Assembly: GCA_013397455.1 (NCBI GenBank)
Contig: VYZB01000172.1
Coordinates: 248,001-312,000, forward strand
Direction of reading: 5' to 3'
Source: Crotophaga sulcirostris
Taxonomy: Eukaryota > Chordata > Aves > Cuculiformes > Crotophagidae
DNA: 64,000 bases
Shown one piece after another: positions 25,101-40,100 of the stretch. Numbering within the stretch: position 1 is the first letter of the stretch; every line of letters starts with the position of its first letter. The notes below the pieces were generated by a model that was not told where the DNA came from, made no database searches, and was given only the letters and a program-made list of their open reading frames with translations. A program made the position numbers and the translations under genes.

Positions 25101-28100
25101 GATCCAGCTGCACAATGGAACCTGGAAGATTAAAGAACAGGAAGCCTTAAGCTTTTAATCACCTGCCCTGCCTTCGCTGTATGTCTGTGTAATGTGTTTG
25201 AAGGACAAATTCCTGCAGTACCAGTGTGGGACTGATTGTCTTGAGGTGCTCACTTCTGTTTGTAGATCATTACCAGCAATTAGACCCTGTTTAGGTATAG
25301 TACACCACTGGGATAGTTAGTTGCTCAAAAGGCAGTGACTTAGTCCTTCAGACAAATATATGCATCTGTAAAAGCAGAAGAGCTCAGTTAATCAGAAATT
25401 ATAGGTGGAGCACAGCTTTGAACAGATTTCATTCTTGTCTGTCGTTTTCAACAAATGCAAAACCAGTTTAATTTTGCAATATTACTAAATCAAAGAGTTT
25501 GTTGCTCTAAGAGAAAGCAATTACTTAATCCCAGGCTGTCATGTTCCTTAAAACTGGGTTTCTTGGCTGACTTATTTAAACTATTAAAGAACCTAATTCT
25601 AATACGGCACGCTTCCAGTCTTCGGTTATCTGTAGCAGTCTGTTTTAAACAAATGAAGTCCTAGTATGTGGAGGTATGGTGTAAGAATGTTTTTAGACTG
25701 ATCAATGCGGTATAAATGCAGGTGACTGATAAAGAACTGCGAGCCACGATGGTGCCAACCCAAGTGTTATGAGCCAAATGATTGTGAAGAACAAGAAGCT
25801 TCTAAACTTGTGCTAAGATGAGTGAAGTGACTTTATGCTCACTACCAGAAGTGCCTTTGGGTTTTGGAGGCACAGGCTGATAAACATTCTGAAGTTTTGA
25901 AATGCAAGATCAGGATGTTTTCATGATACTGTATATAGGGCTGGGTGACATACTTTCTCTTATTTTTTCTCATTTATGAAGAAACTACTGCCTTCTGATG
26001 TAAATCCCATACACCTGTAGCCAGATGTATTTGTTTTCTGAAGCAAGGACTCTTATTTTTACAGTCGTGGGAAATAACATACCTCAGATTGAGCCTTGGT
26101 TCTTGGCTTCTCATTTGAAAAATAGCACTGGGAAAGGACTTATAACTTAGTTCTTTGAGAATGTATTTTCTGAACTATATGTCCCTAGTTTTTGCTGCTA
26201 AAGTGTTATTTCTGGTGAAATTAATTCATTCTAGACAAGCTTGTTTCCTTTGTTAAGAGTTCTGGCTATTGACATTGTTTTTAATGTGGTCTCTATGAGT
26301 CTTAACATATCAAGTCTTCATTTCTCTCTGACTTAGTGTCACTTAGTTTGTGAGTATATTGCTGAGATTTTACCTTATTGATTTGTCAAAACACCCAGGT
26401 ATGGTAAGAAACAAGTGGTTATATTCTTAGTGGAATCTAGAAATGCTACCTGCTGTTGACCTGGTTTAACAGTATTAGAATCAGAACTCCCAGTGAATTT
26501 TTGCAAACTTTAAACTTTAGATGGAAGCTTTAGACCTAAATTTGCAGATCTTTTATCTTCTGAAGAAAATTTATGGGTAAGTTAACTTTGAATAACCAAT
26601 CATTCCATTAGTACTTTTCTAAAAATAAGAGTTTCTCTAATAACTTATTTCTAAACGGCAGTGCATGATTCCCATCAGAACCGAGGTAATGTATGTATTA
26701 ATCTTGACAAGAAATTTTGACAACAGATAAATATTAATAATATAAGCTGTCATGTATGCATCGAAAGCTAACTATACTGCTTAGTAGGTGACTGCTCTGG
26801 GTAAGTAGTGTCATCTTTAACTCTTAAATTGTTTTCTTTAACGTCTGTCTAGCTTCTGTTGCAGGTGGTGGACATGGACCTATCTTCTAATGATGTCACC
26901 ATCCATTAGTACACACATCCTGCTAAAAATAAATTTAAGAATCAAAATCTTGTATTGTCTGTTGTTTTTGAAAACTGAAGAGGAGTAATTCTGTAACTAC
27001 TCATACCAAACCTCTGCTATTTTCACCTATATTCTCACAAACGTTACTCAGTTTATTCCTGAGGTGGATTTATCCAGTGTCATTCCTTTTTCTCGAAGAT
27101 TAAAACTTTCACATGGTTGTTCCTAAAACTCACAATTCTTTCATTCGAAATTTCAAATGCAGAAGTTTTGGTGTCACTTACATGGAAGCTGCCATTACCA
27201 AAAGGAAAACAATGTGAAAACAAGACTTTTTCAGACTCTTACTTTTTCAAGTTACACTATAGTTCTTTGGTTTACATGAATATCAGAAATGAGAAGTGAT
27301 GGATAGATATAGAACTTGTCCTTCACAAACACAATAAAGAACTTTCATTTTGTTAACATATATCTACCTTACAATTTATGTAGGTAACATGTATTTGTAA
27401 TTGCTCTTATGCCCCTGTAGAGACCCCCTCAAATTTAGGGCTGTTTTAAAGAGCATTTTCCTTTCACCTTTTTAAGTTTTACAATAATATAAATATTTCA
27501 GGTTCAGTGTATGGTAGTTGGAAACGTCTAGGATTTATGGGTAGCTGTGATTCTGCCTGTTGGAGAAAATTAAATTTTTTACAGAAGGATTTTTTGTAGG
27601 AACCCTTTTTGCTCTCACAACTCTGAGGACTAATATAATTTCCTGTTTTCTACTCCTTTGACTGACTGTCTTCTCTGCTTCCTCGTTGTGTCATCCTCTT
27701 ACCTCCCTGCCCCTCCCTGAGGTTTTGAACCAAAATGTTGGTTGATCTGTTGATCTCACTGAAGGCTGATAAAAATCTATATTATACAGGAACAGAAAGT
27801 TAGGTATACATAAATTAACATCTAGCCGTGCTCATCTCCTTGTGATATTGTTCTGTAGGCATTCTAGAATTAACATGACCTTAAAAATACAGGGATGACA
27901 TGAACAAGAGAAGTATTTGATTTCGGGTTTTTTCACATTACTTTGCTGTTCGCTTTTTCATGCTCTTGTTAATCACAAACTAAATAGACTCTAAATTTCA
28001 AATAAGGGCTTTGATAGTTCAAAATCTTACTAACACAACTTATTAAGAGTGTGGGCAGAGGATCATATGACCTTTTTCTAGAAAAACAACACAGCTTCCT

Positions 28101-31100
28101 CTCACCATTTTGATGTTTCTGTAAAACATGGCATTGCTACACTTAGAAACTGGGTCATGTAGTATCCACTGATATAGGGTTTCTACCAGCTTACCACTTT
28201 AAATTAGGGAACATTCTTGACAGTAAATCCAAATTTTTATGAACAAAATGGTACTCTGTATGGTCTACTGTTTTCTAGCAGCTTGCGTTTAATTAAGACA
28301 CCTCTACTGATGGTGGTGTTGTCTTGCATTCCTCATTTTCTACAGCTGTATAAATATTCATATCCTTGCACTCACATCTGGTTTTGGTTGTAGTTTCTAA
28401 GCGTGTCAAGAATATTATGTTCATTGCACTTTAATGATTGAGCTATATAGCTCAGTAAAGCTTGACTTATTTTCCTAAAGGGTTTCATTTTGTCGTGGGA
28501 TTTTATAGGTAAACAGCAAACAGTCATCGTAGTCTGTATCTCTAGAGACAAAGGCTTTTTTTTTCTATTCATTTCCAGCTTTATGGTTTCAAATGCATAC
28601 AAAAATGTTAAGCAAAGAATTAAGGGATGGCAATGGTATAACAGGCCTCTTATGTTTAGTTTTTCTTTCTCAGTACAAGACTGGATTGATACTATTGTCT
28701 GCTAGTTTCCATCCACAGTAGCTGCTATGTTGTCACAGGGTGTAGTGCTTTCATTTTTTTTTTCTTTAAACTCCGTATACTTGCCTAGTACCTTTGTGGG
28801 TCAGCTGCTTTCTTTGTGTGCCAGTTGAACTTCAGGTGTAATACGTTCAGTCATGCTTCATACTTTTTAAGTCTACTTAAAATGATTGGGATTAATTTCT
28901 TCATGACCTCGCAGCTGAGCAGCTAAAGTATTTAGCTGAGCTTTGGTTGAAGTTCAAGATACGATTTGTAGTATGAATCCTACTTTGTCTTTTGTTATAG
29001 AGTGGAGTTCGCAGCATTGTAGGTGATGTACCACTGCCTAAATGCGGCAGTGCCAAAGTAACTCAATCTTAAATTGGAACTGAGTTGTGCTTATCTGCTG
29101 CTAACAGTGCAATGACTACAGAACTAGTAGCTGGAAACTATCAGGAAGGGGGCAATAAGGTTCATCCATACTCGTCAGGACTGTTCTCAGTATTTAAGAT
29201 CTTCTGATACATCCTAGGCAGCGGAATACTCCCTGTAAGTAGTAATACCAAACAGACCATGTTGTGTGGTCTCTTGACATAATGAACCATTGCGTTCATT
29301 TCCTTTCAGGATTACAGCTTCAGAAACTGAAACTTGGTTGACAGTACTTCGGTCCAAGATAGTGTATGACTTTTACTGAAAAAGGTGTTTGAATTGGTCT
29401 ATAAATTCTTTGACTGAAGGGAACATCACTGCAGATCTCTATAATAAAGAACAGAAGAGACGATTTGTCAGAATTATTTTCTTTAATTTCAAGTAACTTC
29501 CACTGTTTTTCAGAGAAATGTGTGTACCTCTTAACCATCAGGAAGGAAACGTAGGCTAGGGATCTGTAATGGACATATGCTCTTCATTCTAGTTCTCCCC
29601 ATCCCACCCTATACAAAATGGAATAAGATTCAGGAAGAGGCCTCTGTGCTTAGAGATTTGTGTGAATCAGTTCAAAGCCCTTGCTAATACGTTGTCTTTG
29701 AGGGACATTTGAGATGTGTTATGTGGTGTAAATGCTGTATTAAACATGAATTGTGCAGTGGAAGTCCTTTAGTGAATATAGTCACTCGGGGTTTTCTGTT
29801 CTGTTGTTTTTTTTTTTAAAAAAGAAAAATTACAAAAGCAACCGACCTCTCCCAAGGCCCTTGCCCCCCAAACAAACAAAAAACAACAAAGAACCAACCA
29901 ACAACTACAAAAGATCCACAAGTGAACTTAAGTAAGCTCAGTAGTTTGGATTCTCTACCTGAAGATAAGTGACTGGGGAGAATTAATCAATTGCTGCAAT
30001 CCTCATCTCTGAAGATAGGAAACTAAAGAAGGTGAGGGGATATTCAAAATGAGACATAGGTTGTCTCTCTTATCTGTAATGGAAGTAGGCTTGCTAAACA
30101 TGCTTACAGCTTGCCAACCTATCTTTTTAATGGAGTTCTTTTGTTTCCATGAACATTTTTTCAGTACCAAAAAGTGGCAATAGATACAGTTGTATTTGTT
30201 GTGTTATGTATAAGTAATCTGCTGCACTAGAGTGGAGAGAGCAGCCCATATGTCAAACACAGCAAAGCAAAGTCAAGTGGCCAGTGCATTTTGTTCCTCT
30301 GTGCGGTACCCATTTTATGAGAATAAGGCTTATTTGCCCCTTTTCTTATTAAGAGCTTATAACCTCTCTGTACTTAACTAATAAATATTGATTTTTTATG
30401 CTATGACTTAACTGCAGCCTTGGATACCATGGTACATAGTTTCTCAGTGCATACCTGAAAGAGAATTAGACTTCAGAGCTCTATTTTGTCATTCAGAGCA
30501 ACAAAACCACTTGAAGGCTCCCACTTTCTAAATTGAATTACCAGATGTTTGAGTATAAATCCTAGCTCTTCTAACAGATCAGACAAGTAGCAGGTTGTAC
30601 TTGGCTCATCCTTGTAAAGAAAGGATAACCTTTTACATCAGTTCATCATGTTTTAAAGCATTGCTTGTCACCTTGACGATGCTCTGTTTGTGAAACAGGG
30701 TAATAAAAATGTTACAACTTTTGTATTTATAAGACTTTACCCATTTTACCCTTATTTGTGAGGAATGGAGTTTTTTAACCTTCACTCTGCAGCTTACCTG
30801 TTGCTTTTTATTTGAAAGATTTTAAAAAAAAGGAAAATACTAGGTCCTTTATTCTAATACCCTTGAGGTACCTTTTGAATTCCTCATTATAAAAATAGCA
30901 AGGGAAGATGCTTGTCTTACCTAGGTAGGGCTTACTGTTGTTCATGAGACTTTTAGACAGCATGTTCCTAGCTGTTGCAAGCCAAAATTTTGATAGCATT
31001 AACCAAAATGAATGGATCTCTTTGAGCCATCCTCAGAAGAACAAGTTTTGCAGGTATGTAATGGATTCAGTTTTTGTGCAATCAAACACAGAGAGAGGAG

Positions 31101-34100
31101 GATGGGAAATTGAAAATGAAATAATCAGTGCTTTATCTAGAACTTCTTGAGGTCAGCTGTAGATTGGCAAGTGACTTTCATGCTTTCTGCAGCAGATGTT
31201 CCCTTTGCTGTGGTCAGATGTTGGAAGAAAAAATTCACAACTGGATGTAAGAAATACTGAACCTGTAGCACATGTCAGCAATAGCAATATAGTTTTTCAG
31301 TTTAAGGCTACACCTTTGCTACAAGCCTTAATTTGCCACAGTAACATAGTTGCTGTTTAGGCTTTTAAAAATTCTGATGTTTGTGTTTCTAGATATAGTA
31401 AATTTTAAGAACATACTATTTTTTAATTTGTTGTGAATACAAAGTCAGAACTGTAAACCCTGCTTGTATCCCTATTGCAACTCGAAACTTGACTTTGAAA
31501 TTGTTATTTGATGAAGCAACTGTAAACTGAATAGAAACATGAGACTGGAATGAGGCGACTGTGTTGGGGAAAGCTTACTGTAAAATGTAACTGCACGGGA
31601 CTAGTCATTGTGCTTTCTCACTCAGGTTGAAAGTTACAAAGGAAACATTTTTAATTGAGTTTTGACAAAACCCTTGAAGATTGACAATGGAAAGGAAGAG
31701 TGAAGGGAAGTTGTCAGGAAGCTCTGCTCTGCAAGTTGAGATGATTCATGTAAACTAATAGGAATGTGTTATTTTAGCTAGTGTCTTCTGGTACTTCCAT
31801 TTAACAGCAAAATAAGCCCAGGTGTATTCAAAGATAATTGTGATTTGACTCAAATGCTGTGCTCCTTAGTGTTCTCTTTAAATGGTGTCCTAATTAAAGC
31901 CTGTGTCGTGAGGCTATTATTAAAAAGTTACACTTGGAGAATTTTTCTACCTTCATTAAGATCTAGGAAGTTTATAATAGCAATTTTTGCCTAACAAGCT
32001 TATGTATTAAGTGAAAAGAAGCACCACATTCAGGTTACTCTTTATCATGACCTATACCTGTACTTAGATTTTTTGCTGCATTCCCAATGATTTGGCTGGT
32101 TGGTTGGAAAGGCTTACAAGAAGTGTTCTTAGGAGTCTCTGAGTGAAGAAAGAAGAGAAATGGCTAGAACATCACCATGCTTTTTCTCTCAGCCTTGCTG
32201 GAATAACACAAAGCATATTTTTTCTCAGTTACAAACTTTTGATGTTTCCACTTAAAACCAGTGTAGTGTTAGACAAAGTGATATGTGTAAAATCTGATGT
32301 AGAACATAGTAGAACTCATGCATTTGTGGACACGAATGATAATTTTTTGAAGAATTTGAGTGTGCACAGCAAGGAAACAGTCTACAAGTGGACATCCAAC
32401 TAGCTGTTTATGAGACAGCATTTAAGGAAAATTTGCATCAGCTGTAGTTAATGTAGATCTTGAGCAGAGTGCTCCTATTTACTTATGTCCTCACATATAT
32501 ATAGGAAAATAATCTGCTTCCTTAACAGCCTGACCAGCAAATATTTTCAGACCCTATTAATGAAATAATAAATCACCATTTGTTATTAGTTGTATTTTAA
32601 TGTCAGCATAGGGGAAATGCAGTTCTTACTGAAAGAAGTGTTAACTAGTACAAACTAATTAGTAAGTACAGCTGGTGTCTTTAAGACAAAAAACCTGTTT
32701 GCATTTTAAAAAAACCCTTGTATTAGGAGTAAAATATCATTTCAATATTCTTATTTTTTTTTTTTTTGTACTTACCATGTTTGTGGGGTTTTGTTTTTGT
32801 TTTTGTTTTTTTTTTTTTGAAACCTAGAAGTTGAATTGAAATTTATCTATTACCAAGTCCATCAGTTATGGGTAAAACATTGTATGAAACTTACATGACT
32901 GAGATAACCATCATTTTCAGTTTTAATAATTCTGTTGTCAAATCAAAATTAGAGTTCATAAGAAGCAAAATTAATGAGTTCATAGTTGAACTCTTTTAAT
33001 CAGGCACCAAAACTATTTTGTTTACCTGGTTTAAATTTGTGATGATTTTTTGTAGTGTTACTACTAAACTACTCAAAAGGTTTATTGTGACCACTTCCGA
33101 CTATTTTTATGGTCCATATGCTCTTTTCAAATAACTGCTGATGATCTGAAGAACGCGTTCAGATTTTCTGTTAAGAACTTCAGATGGAGAATTAGTAATT
33201 AATAAAGGTACAAAGAAGGAGGCAGAGGTTAAGCAGCAATTAAGAGTTTTAACACATCATGGTAGTGAGGTTGTCTTGTTTGACCAGTGGCTTCCCAATG
33301 TGCTCTTTTTAAGTAACCTCTGCTTAAGTATCAGATCTTGGAAGGTAGTAACTTCTGTATTTTTTCAGCTAAGAGTGAATGTAGAGGGTAGAAATACTGT
33401 TTACTAGAACTTGAAGTAAAACTGAATTTTATAGATCAAAAACATCACACACCAATGTCTTAAGTCGGTATAGTAAGCCTGAGGAGTTTTACTTTGAAAA
33501 TAAAATAAAATTCAGACATTTTATAAAACCAGCTACTCTTAGTTGTTAAAACACTCAAAGAATGGTAGGCCACTTCATGGAGCAGTAGAGCTCCAGCTGA
33601 GATAAGATGAAAACTGTTAGGGAGAATAATGCTTCTCTTAACTGGGTTTTTCAGCCACAGTCCAGTTACTAAAAATATCTTTATCTTTCTCTTAAAGCAC
33701 GCAAGTGAAATGCAGAGTTTTGAAGAACATTTCTTTTCAGCTACTAGCAACTACATTTGAATTAATACTGATCTGATTCTGAAAATTAATCTCCAAGAAT
33801 AATGATAGATTTTTTACTCTGGGGAAGCCAGCCTGGAAGGCTTACCTCCATACCAAAACACACACACAATGTGTATACTCTGAATCAAAATGCTGAGGGA
33901 GGAATGGGAGGAAGAGAACTGCAGGGCTCTTACATGATGCTACAGCTACCTGGTAGAAGCATTCATTCTTGCTTTGATTGGGATTTGAAGTTGAAAGTTA
34001 TGAGCGTGTATATGTTTATATACACACACATTTATTCTTTTTCTAGCACCTTATTTCAAAACATGTTTTCTTAGAAGTTGGATTATTTTCTTCATACCTA

Positions 34101-37100
34101 AATTTCCCTGATTGGGAGGGATGTGGTATGGATGTCTGCATGGGGGAACAGCTTGGAAACTCTAAATTAAAACATGGTTGAGGACAATATGAAAACACCA
34201 GCACTCATTAATGACTACTTCTTGAAGGTGTATGCATTAGTTATTATGGAGGATGTATTGGAAGAGTAAGCAATTGAGAGAGCTATTTCAGCAGCAGTGA
34301 GGAAATAGTGTATTCCGCATCTCTTGTGATTGCTGAGAATTAATTTCTTAGCTGTGGAAAGGGAGAAATGGAGGAAGTTCTTTGTCACAGGAGTGCTCAC
34401 CATCACCCAGTAGGGGTGTCAAGTGGTCCTTACACATCCTTTAAAATTTAATTCTAAACCCAAGGAATGGCCAAGGTATAACACATTTATTTCAGGCGGA
34501 AACAGTTGTGATGTTTTTCAGTTCTGCCAAAAATAAAAATACAGGATTAGTCTACTTTGGAACTGCTAATAAAGTTTTTCCATTGCCAAAATCTGAAATG
34601 CTGTGGACTAAAACTGATAGAAATAAGGAAAAACAAAAAGCAAGGAAACAACTCAGGATGATGTATAAATCCTGTAAATGAACTCTATGTTGTCTTGGAA
34701 TTTCATTCTAGGAGCATAGTATGAAGATGTATCTCTGAGATAAAAATGCATTAAGTTGACTTGATTAGAGAGAGGGTAAAACATTTTTATAACACTTCTC
34801 AGCTGCTGTTGGCAGTGATTGGGGAAAGGGGAGAGGGAATTGCTATTATAGAAGGCTTATAGGTATTGTGCTAGTCTGATTTCTCGGGAGACTCAAGTAT
34901 TGCAGTCATGCTACTGCTTTTTTTTTTATTCTTTCACTTGACAGGGAAACACTCTTAAAAAAGAATTCATTTTTTTTTAAAGTTTGATAAAATTAGTTTT
35001 GAGAATAATTGCATAGAAGGGGGGCCCGAAGGGTTGCTTCAGTATCTCTTCTCCCCCAGTCTGCTATCCACTGCGTAGCGTGGAACTGGTCATGGCCTCT
35101 GCTGCTTTTTGCCAAAACTAGTTGGAGAAGATGTTGAGGGATATTGGGATGGGGAGGGGACAGTTGGAGAGGGCACACTGCCAAGTTGGAGTTACTGTGG
35201 GATGGAGAATTGGCCTAATTGTGGGATGGAGTTAGGCCATTTAGCTGGTTCTTTACAGGAATCAAATAGCATCACCATTCACTGAACATCCTTTTACCAT
35301 TTTACTGCTTCATCTTTAATAAATGGTACTATTGGTTGTAAAATGTTTGCATGTGATAACAGGATCAAAACAGTATTTCTCTAAAAGTATTAGTCTGAAG
35401 AGCAGGTGTTCTGAGCTACTCTCTCCAACATCAGTAGCTGCTTTATTTTCTTACCTGATTCATTATTAGAGTACATTCTTATTTGTTTTTCATAAAAACT
35501 CTTCATCTGTGAAACTGACCTCACAACAGATTCTAAATTCTCAGTGGTTTATTAATTTAGAAATATGTTATGAATTCAAATTGATTAAAAAAAACCCCTT
35601 TTGCACAGTTATTAAATGAAGTACGCTGTTCCATCAAGAAAGTGAAGAAAAATCTGCTGTCATAACTTTTTCAAATTGAAGACAAGCTTCATAATTAGAA
35701 ATGGGATGGTGCATATTTAAATGGAAATGTTTGGAACACTATTGTCTAAGTGTCAAAAAGGAATTTTAGTTATTTTTCTTCCACACACTACCGAATTAAA
35801 AAACAAACAACAAAACCAACGAAAAAACGACAGTATTTTAATCCAATGAGAATGGTATTTTTGAGGTGCAGAGGCAAGAGAGGAATGTACTGTGTCTTTT
35901 TAGATAGGAAATTTAATGAACATAAGAGACAAGTTTTACATTTTTATTAGTGGACAAAATAAGGACTCAGAGGAGGTACATTAGTGTCAACAACATTATC
36001 TGGCCCCAGCCTTGTTTCCCTGAATCAGACTGGTTTCTTGGTGCAGAAAGACATCAGTTCTCTCTCCATAGCTGAGTGTGTTTGTCATAGTGTACACATT
36101 GTGTGTAAGTGGAGGTGAGGGAAGAATCTGAAAAGTGGGAAGAATGACACATCCTTTTTAGAGTAACTGTGGAAGTTACATAGATGTGCACCAGAGGGCT
36201 GGTATATTAATCAGTATTTTGTGATTTAGCACAAATCCTGAAGTATTTGAAGCTATTTTGCGATTCTTTGATTTGAGTGTAGGCCGGAGTTAACTGATAG
36301 ATAGAAATCACTGTCAGATTAAGCCTTTGATCTGCCTACAAGTTAAAGGTTTCCCTTTGTGTTTTTGTCTTGTTTTGTTTTTCCCCTCCTACCCATGCAT
36401 CCAGACCAGACTTTTGTATGCTACTCCATCTTTAAGGACCTATAAACCAGATGTGGAGATTCAGTTTTGCAGTTAGCACAAGTAATGCTTTTAAAACTCT
36501 GCTGCATGCAGAGCATGAGTAGGAAATGTGTAGTGGCTGCTTTGTTACTTATTTTGTTGTAAGAGGGAGAGAGTAAAGTTTTGAAGACACAAAATTGAAA
36601 GTTAGAAATAAACATTTGATTTTTGAGTTCTACTGTGGAAAATATTTTTGTTTTGAAGTCGCTTCTGAAAATAGCACATTGATGACCTGTCAAAAATAGC
36701 AATAAGACAATGTGAAGAAGTCTGGAGAAGCAAGATTTACATCTGACTGTGGTTCTAGAAGTCAAGTACATACTTGCTAGTAGGAACTCCAGTTCCCGAA
36801 GTGTTAGGTTCTCATTACCTGTTTTCCATTCCTAATTATGTATTTCTTCTTGTCCTTTGTTTCTCTTAAGTCAGTAGCATTCAGATAAGGTTCATTTTAT
36901 TCCAACCCAAATACTTCATTCATCAGACAGCAAAGGAGGTAGAGGGGCAACATCGCTTGTGCCGATAAACAAGCTCTTGGATTTTATGGAGAGCACTGAG
37001 CCACTTGTGACTTCTTTAAAAACAAACCTCAGAGCTGTCCTGATCTCAATAAATGTGACCCCTTTGATCGTGGAGATGATAGAAAGCAGAAGACTGAGCA

Positions 37101-40100
37101 GATGGTATAACTCCTCCAAGTCTTACACTTGGCAGTGTTTCAAACACACAAAGTTTTAATGTAATTTATTTCTAGGTTGCTACTAGCTACCAGAGTAGGA
37201 GGAATGATTCCACAAAGGCAGGAGATAGGAAATCAGTTGTTCCTTGCGTCACATCCTAATTCACTATTTGTAATCTGACACATTGCTTTATTTTTTTCTT
37301 TTCTGCGCTATCACTTATGCTCACCTTTTCCTCAAACCATGGTCACTAAGAAAACATTGAGAATATTGCATTTGTATGGAATCTCCTCTTCCTTTTCCTC
37401 CCTCCACCTCATCTTTGCTATCCTACACGTCAAGACTCAACAGTGAAGCTGAAGCTCAATCTGGTGCTGTTTGTTGCCTAGGAATTCAGAGTATCAAGGT
37501 GAAATGTGTTTAAGTTCTAATTCTATTCTAGAAACACTGTAAAATCTCCCGTTTTAAGTAACTTGTTTCCTGATGGAGGTAATTGACATCTATCAACCAT
37601 AATGAACCGTGGTCAGAAAGTGTTGAGTCATTTATAAGGTGACTTTTATATTTGACACGTAAATTGAGTGAGCTGTGCCATCATTCTACCAACTTTATTC
37701 TGAAGTATTTGGCCTCCCCATTACTGGTAATTGTTTAGCACGCAGAAAGTATCAGGAGTTTCATTTAAAGTGATACTTGATCGTTAGCTTCCAGCTGAAT
37801 CTTTTCAGTCTTTCACTCATTTATGATTCAACAATAACCAATGCAAGTAAGAGATACTGCATGGGCATGGGCACTAGTAAATCCTGTTTTCTTCTTTCCC
37901 CATTTTCTGCCATCTGCCCTAGGAAAACATCTTTTTGTTGTTGGTTGTGGTTTTTGATGCTGCTCTTTTTTTTTTTTAAAATCAGCAGTTCATTAAACAA
38001 CCTTCGGTTTTAAACAGTTTAGTTTTAGAAGCTGTACCATGATCATTAATATTGCATACACTGACTGTTTAGCAAAAGAATTTAGCATGCTATCTTGAAA
38101 ACCAGGTATTTCTTATGGTTACTGTCACAGGTCATGTAGTGAATTGAGTACTGTTTCCACTGGAAATGGCAGAGAAACCCATCATTTGGCATAAGTTGGT
38201 AATAGATGCAACCTCTGCACAGAGAATTAAATTCTGTCTATGTGTATACCTATTAATTTGCTGTCTTGGCCATAACACAATTACTGTGCTTAGCTATGCC
38301 CGTATCTGAAGATGTAGGAGCGGAAAGTCCCTATTTATAATATTCTTATCTGTAGAAGAAAACAGGTATTCGTGCTCAGCAGTATTATTGCAAAGCCTTT
38401 TAATCCTAAGGCTGAAAGATTGTGGAACAAAGCACAGTGATTGCAGATACAAACCCAAAGCTGAAACTGCAGTTGCTACACATTGCTTTGGTTCTGATGA
38501 ACATGCATGAACCATTTCAGACAACATGTTCCGCTCAAGAACTAATAATTCCTGATTTTTTTGATTTCTTCTTGTGCCGTAGTGCTGTGTCAGAACACAG
38601 ATAGCAGCAAGAAACTTTATGTGACTAGGCTATCCTCCAGAAAGTAATCCTTAAGCCACTACTTCTTTGATTTCCTGGGTAACTTCTCACCGATAATTTA
38701 TCTGGATTGTCAATGCATTTTCTTGCTGCAATGCCTGTAAGAGAAAGTCATCCCAATGCCTTTGAAAATGTAATGGACTGTTTCTTCTGCAGCTCTTTTG
38801 TCCCAGTGTTCTCAGCATTTCTAGACAGAAACACCTTGAAACTTCTTTTTTATTACTTCATGGCTGATTAGTGTCTTCTGCCTTATGCGAAGAGAAGAAT
38901 CCAGGCCAGATTTGTGGGACATCAAGATTTTCCTGTATTCCCAACCCACTCTCCAGTAGAGCTGTTACACTTAGCACTAGCTCCTGAGTCCTGGAGGGGT
39001 GCTGCTTTATTATCAGGCTAATCGGTGTTACTAAGATTAGACTCCAAAGGATCGTACTACTGCTTTCAAGCCAGATAGGTGAGAATTGTTTTGATGTCTA
39101 TACAAAACTTAAGATGATTATCAGCATTTTATTTTTCAACTCTTACAATTCAAGATAGAGAAACTTCATATCACTCTGCTGAGCAGGAGCATCTCATTTA
39201 TTCCTTTTGTGTCCTCTGCTGGCTGTATATGCATGTACGGCTTGGCAAATATCCTAGTGCCAAAACCTTGAAGCCATGCTGGATAGCAGCTGTTACAGTC
39301 AGTTGAAAATTAATGTTCTTTCCATGCAATGTGATCAGAAAAATTGTACACACTCAATAGCAACCGTAGGTTTTAACTTTATGCTTCTGTTAAGCAGTAA
39401 GCAATAATTCTTAGGCTTCTGAGGGTAATTCCATACGTGAGGTGTAGAATAGTCTTGATCACTTCAACTTAATTTTGGAGTTACCTGTAAGTATTCATTA
39501 TCTCCTTGTGTCTGAATAGCTAGCATCCAGTTAGGTAATAACTAAAAGAGTAGGGGAGTTTACAGAAACTGCTCTTATAAATACCAAAAGTAATAAAGAC
39601 CAAGATGTGTACTCTTTAGCTATCTTCAGTTGTAAAATGCTGAGCACAAAACCCAGATTTGCATCTTTCAGTGTAATTGATAAAGGCTTGGTATTTAAAT
39701 ATGTATTCGTTAATTTAAGAAATCATAATTATGTGATTTAAGATTTAGAGCAGATTTTTTTTCTGTGTCTGAGCCAGTGCCCAAGTTTCAGTAGGAGAAA
39801 GTTGCTGGAAAGTACTGAATGTCATTGGAACTCCAATAAAAACAAAGCTATCGGTGAAAAGCATAAATGCATAGATGAACTGCCTAGCAGGCAGGCTCTC
39901 CATGCTGCAGTGGAAGGGAGGGATACTGAATAATTCTGACAACCCTGTGAGGTCCAAACTTTCATTAAAGCAGTTTCTGCAGGAGGCATGTTCTACACAG
40001 CCTGCAAAATGTTTAATGACAGAAAAGCTTTCTCTTATGCTGCTGCTATAGACTTGTTAAAGCACGTTGCCCACTTTTTCATGGCACATGTGTGTTTAAG

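Noticed and set aside
38630..38930. Possible mariner-like relic (CTCCAGAAAGTAATCC resembles a transposon end)
   Set aside because: No matching inverted end was found nearby and the minus-strand translation is broken and shows no transposase motif.
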